A DNA stretch of 64,000 nucleotides from Siderastrea radians. Its lineage: Eukaryota > Cnidaria > Anthozoa > Scleractinia > Rhizangiidae. The notes under the pieces were generated by a model that saw only the letters and a list, made by a program, of their open reading frames with translations, was not told where the DNA came from and made no database searches. Of the stretch, positions 9,853 to 20,932 are shown piece after piece. How positions within the stretch are numbered: the first letter of the stretch is position 1; each line of letters begins with the position of its first letter. A program made the translations under genes and the position numbers. The stretch lies in NCBI GenBank assembly GCA_964017195.1, contig OZ024897.1, positions 31,644,036-31,708,035 of the forward strand. The letters run 5' to 3'.

Positions 9853-12840
9853 ATGACAAATACAGCGGAACGAGCTTTGCCGCCTTTTGATTTGACCGGA
9901 TCGGCGTCACAGGTTGCCGAGCGATGGAAACGTTGGAAGAGATCGTACGAGTATTACATCGAAGGAAAAGGCGTTACACAAGCAGGACGAAAGAAGGCAC
10001 AGCTGCTTCATTTGGCAGGCATAGAAGTTCAAGACCTCTACGAAGACCTGGTAGATCCTGGACCAGTCAACGCGTCAAGAGATGATGATTACAAAGTTTG
10101 TATCCGAAAGTTAGATGCTCATTTTCATGCAGAGGACAATGTGCCGCACGAGAGACATGTTTTCAGACACATGGCGCCGCTAGCTGGAGAAACCGCTGAC
10201 AAATTTATGGTCCCATTACGAAAACAAGCTCGACATTGCAACTTTGGCGAATCTTTGGAGGGTAATTTACGTGATCAGTTAATTGAAAAGCTGCCTGATA
10301 TCGAATGGAAAAAGAAATTACTTGAAGTGAAGAATATTTCTCTGAAAGATGCAATGGATAAAGTTAGACTGTGGGAGTCTGCACGTGAGCAAGGTACTCA
10401 AATGGTAAACCCGAGTCAAGATGTGAGAGTCGACACTAATGCAGTCGGAACAAAACGAGGCAGTGGTAAAATATGTTTCAACTGTGGTAATGAGGGTCAT
10501 TTTGGTCGTGACAGGAATTGTCCAGCTAATGGGAGAAGATGTGCGAAATGTGGAAAATATGGTCATTTTGCTCGTTGTTGCAAGGGAGAAAAAAGTGGGT
10601 TTAAACCTTCAAAACACAACAAGCAGCAGCAAAAGCAGCATCCAACACAGCATCATGATCGCAGGCCAAACCATGGAAGTGGACGACAAGCCAATTTTGT
10701 CCAACAAGACATGGTGCACGTGAGTGAAGATGATCCCTTTGTTTTTACAATAGAAGAGCAGACATGCACTTTGTCAACAGCCAGTGAGCCTGTTATTACT
10801 GTGAAGATCGGTGAAATTAGCAAAGACGTGCTAATTGACTCTGGTTCAGCAAGTAACCTTATTAGCCAAGATAACTTTAAGGAGCTCATACGGAGAGGAT
10901 TAAAGGCTGAATTGCAGCCGTGCAGCAAGCAGTTTTATGGGTATGGAGGCCAGAAGCTAGAAGTAGTGGGGCAGTTTAAGTCAGAGCTATCGGTTAATGG
11001 AGTAAAAGCATCGGCACAGTTTATTGTTGTTAAAAAAGGACGGTGCCTATTAGGATATTCAACTGCGGTTGACCTAGGAGTTCTACATGTAGGTGCAGTG
11101 CCTACCCCTGTTGCTGAGAATTGTAATACTGACGGGGATGCTTTCGCAGAAAACCTCAAGACTAGATTCCCAAACGTGTTCAGTGGGATTGGCAAACTAA
11201 AGAATTATCAGTTGAAGCTTCACATCAACTCTCAAGTGGTGCCAGTGATTCAGAAGATGCGTCGAATTCCGTTTTCACTTGAGGATAAAGTGACTGCCAA
11301 AGTAAATGACCTGCTTGAGAATGATATCATTGAAAGAGTGGAAGGGCCTACAACATGGGTTAGCCCAGTGGTCGTCGCACCGAAACTCTCGGGGGACATT
11401 CGCTTGTGTGTAGACATGCAAAGAGCCAATGAGGCCATAGTACGTGAGAGATTGCCTATACCAACCGTAGACGAGGTACTCGAGAGCCTTAATGGGAGCA
11501 CAGTATTTTCTAAACTCGACCTGCGTTGGGGTTTTCACCAAATTGAATTGGAACCCGGATCAAGGGATATTGCCGCTTTTGCTACAGACGACGGGATTTT
11601 CCGGTACAAGAGATTGAGTTTCGGTGTTAATGCGGCTCCCGAAAAGTATCAGCACATCATTACCCAGTCGATGGCAGGATTAGAGGGTGTGGCCAACATT
11701 GCAGATGATCGTATTGTCCATGGACGTGATATGGAGGAACATGATAAGAATCTGATCAAGGTAATGGAGAGGCTTCATGAAAAGAATTTGACCCTGAATG
11801 CTGAGAAGTGCACCTTTCGAATGACAAAGGTAGTTTTCATGGGACTGCTTTTGACCAGGCACGGGATTGGACCAACAGAAGAAAAAGCCAGAGCTGTAGT
11901 AGAAGCAAGCCAACCACAATCGCCATCCGAGGTCCGTAGCTTTCTGGGTTTAGTCGGATTCAGTGCCAGATTCATACCTGATTTTGCTACTACCGCTGAC
12001 CCACTTCGGAAGATTGCGCGCAAGGGAGAACCATTTACCTGGGGCGAGGAGCAGGAGAAGTCCTTCCAGAAACTCAAAGAGCAGATTGCGAGCGCACCTG
12101 TCTTGGCATACTTCGACAAAGAAGCCCATACCCAGATTATTGCTGATGCCAGCCCAGTAGGGCTTGGAGCTGTACTTGTACAAGAGAAGAATGGGGAACG
12201 CCGTGCTGTTTGTTATGCTAGTCGTACCTTAAGTCAAGTTGAACGCCGCTATAGCCAAACAGAGAAGGAGGCCCTAGCATTGGTTTGGGCATATGAACGT
12301 TTCCACCTGTATGTTTATGGACTGTCCAGATTTGACCTTGTTACTGACTACGAAGCATTAAAGGTCATCTACTCGACAAGGTCCAAGCCGTCAGCCCGGA
12401 TAGAGCGTTGGGTTCTACGCTTCCAACCTTACAATTATCAAGTTTGTTACGTGCCCTCAAGAAAGAATATTGCAGATGCTTTCTCCAGACTGACAAAGAT
12501 TGAAGATTCAGGCAAGTCCCAGGACGACGATGAGTGTGTGCGCATGGTAGCTACTCATGCTACACCAGCTGCTTTAAGGATTAAAGAAATTGAACAAACC
12601 TCAGCCCAAGATTCTGAGTTGCAAGCTGTCAGGAAGTGTCTTATAGAAGGGAAATGGGACAGTGCTCCAAAGCATTTCTTACCTGTGCGCAATGAGCTGA
12701 CCTTCATCGGTCACGTGATTTTAAGAGGAACAAGAATTGTTATTCCCCAGTCCCTTCGAAAGAGAGTGATCAACCTAGCACACGAGGGACACCAAGGAGT
12801 TGTAAAGACAAAGGAGAGACTCATTACGAAAGTGTGGTGA
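9853..12840 (+). CDS. Gag-protease-reverse transcriptase-RNase H polyprotein (Ty3/gypsy)
   Basis: A 995-residue frame with a gag-like N-terminus, two CCHC zinc knuckles at about residues 210-245 (CFNCGNEGHFGRDRNC and CAKCGKYGHFARCC), an aspartic protease (VLIDSGSASNLIS, about 326), reverse transcriptase (RLCVDMQRANEAI and the catalytic pair in NIADDRIV, where most relatives have YxDD), RNase H (IIADASPVGLGAVL), and the start of the integrase zinc domain (HEGHQG). It replicates the element through an RNA intermediate. The frame ends at a TGA (12838-12840) directly after KVW, and the integrase continues in the same frame 6 bp later, so the stop is a single nonsense change within one long polyprotein. 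gag and pol are in one frame. Confidence 0.92.
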   Translation: MTNTAERALPPFDLTGSASQVAERWKRWKRSYEYYIEGKGVTQAGRKKAQLLHLAGIEVQDLYEDLVDPGPVNASRDDDYKVCIRKLDAHFHAEDNVPHERHVFRHMAPLAGETADKFMVPLRKQARHCNFGESLEGNLRDQLIEKLPDIEWKKKLLEVKNISLKDAMDKVRLWESAREQGTQMVNPSQDVRVDTNAVGTKRGSGKICFNCGNEGHFGRDRNCPANGRRCAKCGKYGHFARCCKGEKSGFKPSKHNKQQQKQHPTQHHDRRPNHGSGRQANFVQQDMVHVSEDDPFVFTIEEQTCTLSTASEPVITVKIGEISKDVLIDSGSASNLISQDNFKELIRRGLKAELQPCSKQFYGYGGQKLEVVGQFKSELSVNGVKASAQFIVVKKGRCLLGYSTAVDLGVLHVGAVPTPVAENCNTDGDAFAENLKTRFPNVFSGIGKLKNYQLKLHINSQVVPVIQKMRRIPFSLEDKVTAKVNDLLENDIIERVEGPTTWVSPVVVAPKLSGDIRLCVDMQRANEAIVRERLPIPTVDEVLESLNGSTVFSKLDLRWGFHQIELEPGSRDIAAFATDDGIFRYKRLSFGVNAAPEKYQHIITQSMAGLEGVANIADDRIVHGRDMEEHDKNLIKVMERLHEKNLTLNAEKCTFRMTKVVFMGLLLTRHGIGPTEEKARAVVEASQPQSPSEVRSFLGLVGFSARFIPDFATTADPLRKIARKGEPFTWGEEQEKSFQKLKEQIASAPVLAYFDKEAHTQIIADASPVGLGAVLVQEKNGERRAVCYASRTLSQVERRYSQTEKEALALVWAYERFHLYVYGLSRFDLVTDYEALKVIYSTRSKPSARIERWVLRFQPYNYQVCYVPSRKNIADAFSRLTKIEDSGKSQDDDECVRMVATHATPAALRIKEIEQTSAQDSELQAVRKCLIEGKWDSAPKHFLPVRNELTFIGHVILRGTRIVIPQSLRKRVINLAHEGHQGVVKTKERLITKVW

Positions 12841-12846
12841 CCAGGA

Positions 12847-13971
12847 ATGGATCGTGAAGCAGAAAAGCGATGTGCAGAGTGCTATGGATGCCAACTTGTC
12901 ACCAAGAATGTGCCGCCGCCACCAGTGAAACCCACCTGTATGCCTCAGCAGCCTTGGGAGGAATTAGCTCTGGACCTTTTAGGACCACTCCCCACAGGAG
13001 AGAGTCTATTAGTTTTAGTGGATTATTACAGCAGGTGGATTGAAGTTGATGTTATCAGAGCTACAACAAGCAAAGTCATCATTCAGCGCCTTGATGCTCA
13101 GTTTGCTCGGTATGGAATGCCCAAGACTCTGCGAACTGATAATGGTTCTAACTTAGTGTCCGAGGAGGTAGAAGATTATTTAAAGGAAATGGGTGTCAAG
13201 CACTTGCACACAACTCCCCTTTGGCCGAGAGCTAACGGTGAAGTGGAGAGACAAAATAGATCGCTTTTAAAAGCCATTAGAGCTACACATGCAGAAGGGA
13301 GGAATTGGAGGGAAGAGTTGAATAAGTTTCTTATGGCATACAGATCTACCCCCCACTCAACAACGGGGAAGAGTCCAGCTGAGTTGCTGTTTAGAAGAGT
13401 AATGAAGACAAAAATGCCGGAGTTAACCTACATGGAAGAGGAAGTGGAAGGCGGTGACCAAGTGGTCAGGGACCGAGATGCCCAAAGGAAACAGACAAAC
13501 AAGGATTATGCTGACAAGAAACTTCGTGCAAAGGAACGTGACGTCGGAGAGGGTGATGTCGTTCTACTAGAGCAAAGGAGAGAAAACAAACTGTCACCAG
13601 CATACGAGAAAGAGCCCTACAAAGTGATGGCCCGTTACGGAGATCAAGTTGTGTTGCAATCACCGCAGGGAGTGCAATACAGACGAAATTTACAGCATGT
13701 CAAGGCCTTTAATGTTCCAGAAAAAGAAGAACAGGTAGCCGCGCAGCAAAGACATGGATTTGTAACTGAAATTCCAGTCGACTCTGCACCTGTTTCTCCA
13801 GCTACTCCAGCCATAGCACCAACCCCTTCAGAAAGCCCGGAAAAACGACTGCCATCAGCTGCAGAAGCACTACCCCCACAGGACCCACCCCCAGAGGACC
13901 TACCTCCTCTGCGGAGATCTGGAAGAGTTATAAGACGACCCCAGACTTTGAACGATTATGTCTTATATTGA
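12847..13971 (+). CDS. Integrase part of the Ty3/gypsy polyprotein
   Basis: A 374-residue frame in the same phase as the upstream polyprotein, separated from it only by the TGA. It holds the CxxC half of the integrase zinc finger (CAECYGCQ), the DDE core with Asp in LALDLLGPL, Asp in LRTDNGSN and Glu in NGEVERQNRS, and a proline-rich C-terminal tail ending 83 bp before the 3' LTR. It inserts the cDNA into host DNA. The first residues of the zinc domain lie upstream of the stop, so this part alone would probably not be a functional integrase. Confidence 0.92.
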   Translation: MDREAEKRCAECYGCQLVTKNVPPPPVKPTCMPQQPWEELALDLLGPLPTGESLLVLVDYYSRWIEVDVIRATTSKVIIQRLDAQFARYGMPKTLRTDNGSNLVSEEVEDYLKEMGVKHLHTTPLWPRANGEVERQNRSLLKAIRATHAEGRNWREELNKFLMAYRSTPHSTTGKSPAELLFRRVMKTKMPELTYMEEEVEGGDQVVRDRDAQRKQTNKDYADKKLRAKERDVGEGDVVLLEQRRENKLSPAYEKEPYKVMARYGDQVVLQSPQGVQYRRNLQHVKAFNVPEKEEQVAAQQRHGFVTEIPVDSAPVSPATPAIAPTPSESPEKRLPSAAEALPPQDPPPEDLPPLRRSGRVIRRPQTLNDYVLY

Positions 13972-14054
13972 ACTGAGTAACATTTAAACAGACTTTGAAC
14001 GATTATGTCTTGCTTGCATGTCAATTATTTTTTGGTGCGAAGAGAGGAAGAGAA

Positions 14055-14209
14055 TGTAGTGTCCAGCGGACACACGCAAAACACATCCGGGACACTTGAG
14101 TTAGCGCGCGAAGGAGTGCAGAGCGAGTGTGCAGTTGACTTCGTGTCGGGCGGATTGTCAATAAGGTTTCTATGTATTTTATGGCCTTGGTGGCGGTTAC
14201 TACACTACA
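14055..14209 (+). repeat. 3' LTR of the Ty3/gypsy element
   Basis: A 155-bp LTR with six substitutions relative to the 5' LTR, followed by the CACAT target duplication. Confidence 0.95.
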
Positions 14210-14231
14210 CACATAGTATCAACTTCTTTTC

Positions 14232-14314
14232 AGGAGAAAGAATCCAATTTGCAGCCTGTTTATAACAAAGCCGACACTGGTGCAGCGTTCTAATCAACTG
14301 AGCTATCAAGCCTA
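14232..14314 (-). repeat. tRNA-derived SINE-like head, unit 1
   Basis: On the minus strand a near-consensus Pol III A box (TAGCTCAGTTGATTAGA) is followed about 40 nt later by a degraded B box. The same segment lies in units 2 and 3. It folds poorly as a real tRNA, so a tRNA-derived SINE or tRNA pseudogene is more likely than a functional tRNA gene. Confidence 0.5.
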
Positions 14315-14768
14315 CTGGAAGTGGTCATTTGTGAATTTGTATTGATCTCGTTTGAGAGTAAATAAACTGAAATAAATGTGAATAAATGACTATCATTACA
14401 TACAAAAACTGCGGATGAAATCAGACATGATGACAACCATTGAAGTCTAAAATACCTCAATGAGTTGAAAAATACAGAACCTGAAAAAAATTCGGGTTTG
14501 AATGGGCCTCGAAGCAGCTCAATCTGTTAGGTTTAAGTGCTCAGTGGTATTTGGTTATTATTCTTGGCAACAGAATCTTGCTTGATATAAAGCTTAGATT
14601 ATTCACAGTATTGTTCCGGGGAGTCAGAGAAGCCCAAACAACATACTTTTTGGCGAGAATCCGGCAGTAGAGCAATAACTGGATAATGTGTTTCCTCAGT
14701 CGAATAACAGCGCTCATGTCAGATTTCTTGTTTTCCGGGAAATTCTCAATCTGTTAGGAACCGTCCAC

Positions 14769-15344
14769 ATATTCACAACTTTCCCACTAAAACGTCCACT
14801 GGACGTTTAGGTCAGACCCCCTACCCCCTCCTCCTAATCGTCCACATGGAATTTCGCACTCCCATGTTTTCCTAGAGGCAACGAATTTAGGCGCTACGGC
14901 TGAATGTATACGCGTGACGAGGGGATTGAACTCCGAATGGAAAAGATGCTGCATGGCTTTAATGTTTGAGACAGTTTGAAATTCTAGTGAAACTTTCTTA
15001 ATTAACCACTGATGCTTTCTTTTGTTATATCATACATCTAGACAGAACCTCTTTGTTGGTTTTGTGGTGTAAAATCTGGCAATCGGGTGTTACTTATAAT
15101 TACTGTTGCGCAATCTTTATAGGCGATAGACTTAGTAGATCACAGCGGCACCGAGTTTGTTCTCATTTTCTACTTCAGTACGTTTTTCCATTTATGTTCT
15201 TTTTAAAATCAAAATGAGTAAAATGGATTTTTAACACGTTATTTGGTTTTTGTTCTAAATTCCCCACTCTAAAGTCCAAATCTCGAATGCCCCCCCCCCC
15301 CACCCCAAACGTCCTGTGGACGTTAATCGGGGAAGTTGTGAATA
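14769..15344. mobile_element. MITE C, ~575 bp, copy in unit 1
   Basis: Inverted ends beginning ATATTCACAACTT and containing AACGTCCA...TGGACGTT, with C-rich stretches just inside each end. Related copies lie at about 58279-58858 (unit 3), and a deleted remnant at about 26640-26745 (unit 2). Non-coding. Confidence 0.6.
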
Positions 15345-15383
15345 TTCCGACGGCTAGACTGCTTGCGGTCCCTTTTTAGTCAG

Positions 15384-17286
15384 CAGGGGCGTAGCTACCT
15401 GTACGCACGTGCGTACCTGAAAAATGCCACAAAAAGTAAATAGAAAATAAAAAGTAAATAAATAAATAAATAGATAAATAAAAAATAAAAGAGTGATTAT
15501 TGAATAAAACCTCAATCACTTCAGTTCTGTCGTTCATTGTCTTTCGTGTACCTACTCTTGATCGCGATCACTGAACAGCACTATTGAAACGATCCAAGCA
15601 AAAGTGCATACTCTTTCAAACACACATCGCGACAACAGTCTGATCATAGATCTCATTTTGTTGCTGCGAAGACAAAGCGCTTTTACAAGCGACGAGATCT
15701 CATAAGCTCAATAATTTACTACTAATGCTAGCGCTTCAGGTGAAGACTTCTCTTAGCTTCGAAAGAGATGGAGATAGACTACTGCACAGACACGCCCTTA
15801 ATGACTGAACTAAGTGAAGGGGGAGACAATAAAGCTCGTGGGCTGCATTCGTCTTTCCTCAAGTGGGATTTCGTCATAACGACTGTGATTTTGCAGCACG
15901 TGTTTGAACGTACCCCTCCGATCATCGGTATACCATCAGGTGTCCATAACTACTTTGCTTCCATTTCTAATAACCGCCTGGTAGATAACAAGAATAATCA
16001 CCGAAGAATTTACTACAGCTTAGTGGAGAATAAAATGCCTTACGATGCCAATAACGGTAAAATGGGTGTAGAGCTCTAAATAAGATCTGGTGATAGCATC
16101 CAAGGAAGACGGGGATGTCTGGGATGCGCTGCTAGAGAAGGCCACAGAGATTGCTGCTTTATACAACGTCGATCCAAGTATTCCTAGAAGAGCGGGAGGC
16201 AGCAACACCGTGCCAACGTTGAAGTAGATATACCTTCCGCTTACTGGAAGAGGGCAGTTTACCTCCCATTTCTGGACCATCTAAAATCTGAAGTCAACGA
16301 GCTGTTAGTGAAACCCTTACAGGGCTTCCAGGCACACATCTAATATCTGGTACTTTTGGATAACACCTTTACATTACCTAGTACGAATAAGAGTCTCACT
16401 TCAGTTGTTTACATAAATTTTTGAAATTCAATTTTAATTTCAGGAAAACTTCAAGTGGTGACAGAAAAGGGGTGGAAAACATATATAGCCACTGTGGAGA
16501 AGACATGTACATGTCTCTTGATGACTTTAAACAAGAGGTCGCTAGGTGGCGTCATCTGTGGTGGTTGAGTGAAGATGGCAATCCCCAAACCTTGGTCGAA
16601 ACGCTGGACTACACCAACTGCAGAATTGTACCCAGGAATTTATTTACGTAGCCATGATGACCCTTCTGACTTTTCCTGTGTCAACTTGCGTCGCAGAACG
16701 TAGCTTCAGTTGCATGAAGAGGCTCAAAATGCCACTTCGGAGCACACCGTCTGATGAGAGATTGCCTTCATTAGCGGTCCTTCATGTACATAAACACAAG
16801 GAAGTCAATCGACGTCGACCAAGTGATCTCAGAGTTTGCTGGGAGAAAAGATCGAAGACTATCCCTGTGCTTTTAACATTGCAACTTGTAACACCCCATA
16901 GGTCATTTTACATGTTTCAGGAGCTCCTTATTCGTTTCTTAAGAACGTTACGCACTGATCGTCTAAAAACATTTGTAAGACGGGTGAAACTTAGTAAAAC
17001 ATGGGAAGGGCTATCTTATTATAGGTACATTGTGTACTTCTTGAATAAGTATGTGATGCGCAATAATAACAACATTCAATTGCGATACACTGAGATACGA
17101 CTTCTTTGCATTGCGCTGCTGATAATAAACAACCGGAGGACCCCAGCACTAATTATTAAATGAAATATATATATATACACTTGGATCCTTGGAAGTGGTC
17201 TGGGGGGGGAGGGGGTGGTTAATTTCTCTCTACAGTGAATTTGGAAAATGTGCGTACCTCTGAAAAAAATCCTGGGTACGCCCCTG
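15384..17286 (+). mobile_element. hAT DNA transposon, degenerate
   Basis: 1.9 kb with terminal inverted repeats CAGGGGCGTA at both ends, followed by a second shared block (GCGTACCT) further in. The direct repeat GTCAG flanks both ends (15379-15383 and 17287-17291). Units 2 and 3 carry the uninterrupted sequence. The terminal CAGGGG and the hAT dimerisation domain inside place it in the hAT superfamily, although the visible duplication is 5 bp rather than the usual 8. Confidence 0.85.
15768..17163 (+). pseudogene. hAT transposase remnant (ZMYM1-like)
   Basis: Three successive plus-strand fragments (15768-16079, about 16421-16651, 16654-17163) are separated by stops and frame changes. The last carries the hAT C-terminal dimerisation motif, with FPVSTCVAERSFSCMKRLK and LPSLAVLHVHK, as in 52-kDa-repressor/ZMYM1-like transposases. 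The middle fragment (MYMSLDDFKQEVARWRHLW, then ETLDYTN) matches the segment that normally precedes it. The N-terminal zinc finger and most of the DDE core are not recognisable. The gene is dead. Confidence 0.7.
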
Positions 17287-17455
17287 GTCAGTCGAGCGGG
17301 CGGGCGAAAAACGAGTGAATACTCGAGCGAATCCGAAGGAGAACTTCTCCCCAGTTTCCCTCGGCTCGCATTAACTTTGCGTTCGCCCGATCACTGCGTC
17401 TCATATCGCTTGCTGTTCGACTAATCCAGGGACAGACTGCTAGCAGTCTAGTCGA

Positions 17456-18069
17456 CGGCCTCTTAGTAAACTTGAAATTTAGTCAATTGAGTTATGCTTC
17501 TTTCTTTCCTTTGTTCTTGCTGGCAGCTTTTGCCAGCTTTTGCACATTTTTTCTGCCAAAATGTGAGCAACTTTTCAGAAAATTTTACGCAACTTTTGTG
17601 CAGGCCTACTAATGAGCCCCTATTCCTGCGGCGTCCAGATTTAATTATATCTCCTGGATGCTCATATTCTACCGAATTCGAAGTTGTGAATCAGATAAGT
17701 ATCCCGCAAATAAAGACAATGAAGTTTTGCATGGTTTATTGCGTCGGGACTACACTTGGTTAGGTGGGATGTGGTTTATTGCCGAGGAAGACCTCCCGAG
17801 GAGACTGGGACTACTATACGTCACCAGCAGCCGTTCGCGTGACTTCAACCAGGAGAACAAGATGGCGACCGAGATGACTTGATTTTCAACTTGTTTGATT
17901 GTTTCCAAAAACTCATGATTATTTCACTGCTTTGAGAAGAGTGTACACACGGCTGATCTCTGCCAAAGGTAGCTCTACACAATCACCATGCACGAGAACA
18001 CTAGAACGCAGAATATGTTCCTGACACGCGCTCTGGAGAAGATACTTCACGACAAGGAAACGAAGAAAT
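17456..18069. other. Unit sequence, no gene
   Basis: Matches unit 2 (26932-27650). No domain-bearing frame; the frames seen are short and not conserved between the copies. Confidence 0.4.
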
Positions 18070-18357
18070 ACACTTGCTGGACAGAGGCTACCCAAGCAAC
18101 CTGATAGAAGAACTCCTATCAGAAATAAAATTCACAGGAAGAGTGTCAGCGCTTAGACAAAATAACAAAACAAAAAAAGAAATCATGCTCTTTGCAACTC
18201 AATTCCAACCATCAGTGTCGAATGTAAAGGAAGCTTTATTAACAAAGTGGCACCTTATACAAATCAACCTCTCCTTCGCCACATATTCAAAGAACCACCA
18301 ATTATTTCTTATAAGAAAGGAAAATCCTTAAAGGATTTGCTCGTTAGAGCCAAAATA
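18000..18357 (+). pseudogene. Penelope-like element fragment, unit 1
   Basis: The frame from about 18074 reads RGYPSNLIEELLSEI and SLKDLLVRAK, the conserved segment after the reverse transcriptase core in Penelope-like retroelements (PI.S+R+...LRDLLVRAKL in relatives). Compared with unit 2, copy 1 has lost one base near 18258 (an A in ACAAATC), so the second half is read out of frame. The reverse transcriptase core and the GIY-YIG domain are absent. Confidence 0.6.
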
Positions 18358-18915
18358 TAAAAGGCTATCACATGGTTTTCCGCCGGTAGAGATTCTGCGG
18401 CCTGTCACCCCTTTCAGTTTCACACACACTTAACAGGGTGCGGATGATGTTTTTGCCACGGGCCTCTGTGAGACTGATTGAGCCAGTTACCGGATCTTAA
18501 TTAGAATAAAATTTTGCAATCTTTTACTTTGAATTTCTCCAAGAATTATTACTGATTTGAGAAGCCATATCAGACAGACAGAAAGACTGTTCATCAGGTC
18601 AGTCCATGAACACCTCGAAGACGGTTAACAAAAAAAAAAAAAGAAAAAAGAAAAACTCGGCTGCACTGCCTTTTCCCGACTACAATTCTTAACGTTTGGA
18701 TATCCTGATGAAACATTTTCCCTTGTGTTTGATATATTACTTGAAAACTCTATTTGAAAACTCTACACTATTCTCTGATTATTCTAATAAAGGCATTTGA
18801 GGAAAATGCACTTTTTGACAATTTCCTGCGGGCAAGCGTTTAATGAACAACGTTGTGTAATTAGGTCACAGGAAGTGAAACAATTCTCCGAACACAAACG
18901 TGAGCTAGTTTTTCA
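18358..18915. other. Unit sequence, no gene; A-rich run at 18628-18655
   Basis: Non-coding sequence shared with unit 2 (27942-28435). Contains an A-rich run. Nothing else recognised. Confidence 0.4.
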
Positions 18916-19268
18916 AAAACTATTTAATAACTTCAAAATAAAACATGTTTACCGACTTCGAGGTGTTAATGGAACTTCCCTTTTGCTATCACTGCATGTT
19001 GTATTAAATTCCAGGAAATGTTTTTCAATCCAGTCTAAAACCGAAGATTAAAATAAAAGCATTAATTGTCGGTTTGTTACTTACATTTTAAGTCTAAAAA
19101 ACAAGTCCTATGGAAAAACTTCCTTTATTTAACTGGATTGAAAAACATTTCCTGAAATTTAATACAACATGCAGTGATAGCAAAAGGGAAGTTCCATTAA
19201 CACCTCGAAAGTCGGTAAACATGTTATATTTTGAAGTTATTAAATAAAGGAAGTTTTTCCACAGGACT
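18916..19268. repeat. Nested inverted repeats (MITE-like), unit 1
   Basis: 18916-19036 is repeated in inverted orientation at 19133-19262 at high identity. Inside this, 19103-19132 and 19240-19268 form a second inverted pair (AGTCCTATGGAAAAACTTCC and complement). A direct repeat with GTCGGTTTGTTACTTACATT flanks at 19068 and 19388. In unit 2 most of the left arm is replaced by unrelated sequence. Confidence 0.65.
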
Positions 19269-19269
19269 T

Positions 19270-20750
19270 GTTTCTTTTTTTTTTTTTGCTAACCTGTTTT
19301 TAGTAATTGCTATTACGCAGCCAGAGAAACGCTGTCATGCAGGTTTAGTGTACATAACCAATCAATGTACACAATTTTGTTAGTAATTGTCGGTTTGTTA
19401 CTTACATTTTAGGTCTAAAAAAACTTGCCGATAGCGGCCAACGCACTCGTATCTAGATAACACAGAAAAAATTGAGAGGTGAGCGACGAAACGTTCTGTA
19501 GAATATTAGGTATAGTACAACTTCATCTTACTACTTAATCGCGTCTTCAATTTAATAACAAAGGTTGTGGTCTAATTTTTCAGGGGCACCCAACGCGAAA
19601 AGTTAAGCAAAACACTTGAAATATCATTTCTGCTTTCTTCCATTGTTTCAGAGCTTTTTTAAAGACATATTTGTGCTAATACAGATTGATCTGTCTTAGC
19701 TGAAAATGCACACCGCAGAAAATTTTAGGAAACAGAATCCTATCCGCTGAATTTCCAAGCTGCTGATGGCTGTCCGAAAATGCTAGCTGATCTGAAATTT
19801 GCAGTCTATGCGATATAATTGTCCATCCGAAAACAATATGAACTACACTGTAACAGGTCCTCTTGTTACGAATGTCCGAAGTGATGTTTCGCCAAAGAAA
19901 TCTCTAGCTTTCACTGGAATTAAATCCGAAAATCTCAGGCTATTTGAGGCCCTTCGAACAGATATTCCGCGAAACGAAACGTTGGGTGCCCCTCAGTTTT
20001 CCATAGTTTTATTTTTGGTGATTTTAATTTTATTTGCTTTGAGAAAAAATGGTTTGTTTTCTGAGGAATAAGAAAATACAAAGGCATTTTATATCTATCT
20101 TCGTGACAGCCATTTTGTAACGAGTTGGCATCACTCTAAAACGTGTTCCAAGACGTTGTTCTAATACCGATTTTATGGTAGTCATCTTATTGTGTGCGTG
20201 CACAAAACATATTAAACTTGGTACTTAATTAATACCCGAGGAAAAGAATAGGCAATGAAAGCAGAAAATTTTTTTCGTTTTTGAAAAAATTTGGGTCTAT
20301 CAGGCGACTGGAAACGAAACTTTTATGGGGATGGCTATAGTTTTGCTTCTTTACATTTTAAATGCTTGTACTCACTGGGATTAACCCTTTAACTGTAGTT
20401 AGGGTGTTATTCCGGATAGGTCGTTTTGCACATCAAAACATGATTGCTGAGGTTACCAGGTTTGCGTCAAGATACCGCTTTAATAGGCAACGAACTCAGA
20501 CAGGACAGATCTTTCCACACATTCCTACATATACAACATGTTGGACATTTTGACCAGTTCTACCAGAATTTAACACAACAAATATATATATATATCAACG
20601 TTTTTTGCCATCGATTTCTTGCAAATCGATGACAAGTTTCACATTCACCTTCTACCAAATTTTCGCCTTTCCTGAAAAGTTAGCGGAACACTGTTCCACA
20701 GCAAAGGGAGATGAAATGAGCAACAAATTAATAAAAGAAAGAAAAAGAAA
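19270..20750. other. Unit sequence, no gene
   Basis: Shared with unit 2 (28950-30269) at high identity up to the GCCATC word at 20608-20613. Frames of up to 90 codons are present, but they carry no domain and are not preserved between copies. Confidence 0.45.
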
Positions 20751-20754
20751 ATGA

Positions 20755-20857
20755 AAAGAAGGAAGCGAACAAACAAGGAACGAAAAAACAAAGAAGGAAA
20801 GAAAGAAAGAAAGACAGACAGACAGAAAGACAGAGGGAAAGAAAGAAAGAAAGATAG

Positions 20858-20932
<75 letters not shown>

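Larger units (their letters stand above)
9683..14209 (+). mobile_element. Ty3/gypsy LTR retrotransposon
   Basis: A complete element with two 155-bp LTRs (TG...CA ends) and a 5-bp target duplication CACAT at 9678-9682 and 14210-14214. Units 2 and 3 show the empty site near 25645 and 55755. A primer-binding-site candidate (TGGCGACAGAGG) follows the 5' LTR, and a polypurine tract (AGAGAGGAAGAGAA, 14041-14054) precedes the 3' LTR. The LTRs differ at 6 of 155 positions, so the insertion is not brand new. The short LTRs and the gag-CCHC/PR/RT/RH/IN order fit the Mag-like lineage. Confidence 0.95.
15350..17455. mobile_element. MITE D, split by a hAT insertion, unit 1
   Basis: Imperfect inverted ends TAGACTGCTTGC / GCTAGCAGTCTA and an internal CGAGCGGGCGGGCG block. 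In unit 2 the same MITE is uninterrupted (26748-26931). In unit 1 the hAT element 15384-17286 sits inside it. Confidence 0.5.
2550..20600. repeat. Duplicated GPCR unit, copy 1
   Basis: From the AAGAAACATAA word near 2560 onward, the sequence matches two other segments of the window (20945-30269 and 51805-58940) over the GPCR frame, its 3' flank, several MITEs, a SINE-like tRNA head and a Penelope fragment. Copy 1 is the longest because it alone holds a foldback element, a Ty3/gypsy element and a hAT element. With those removed it is about the same size as copy 2. It ends near TTTTTGCCATC at 20600-20613. Confidence 0.85.

Noticed and set aside
11250..12183. Minus-strand frames inside the Ty3/gypsy pol region
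   Set aside because: They are shadows of the long plus-strand polyprotein.
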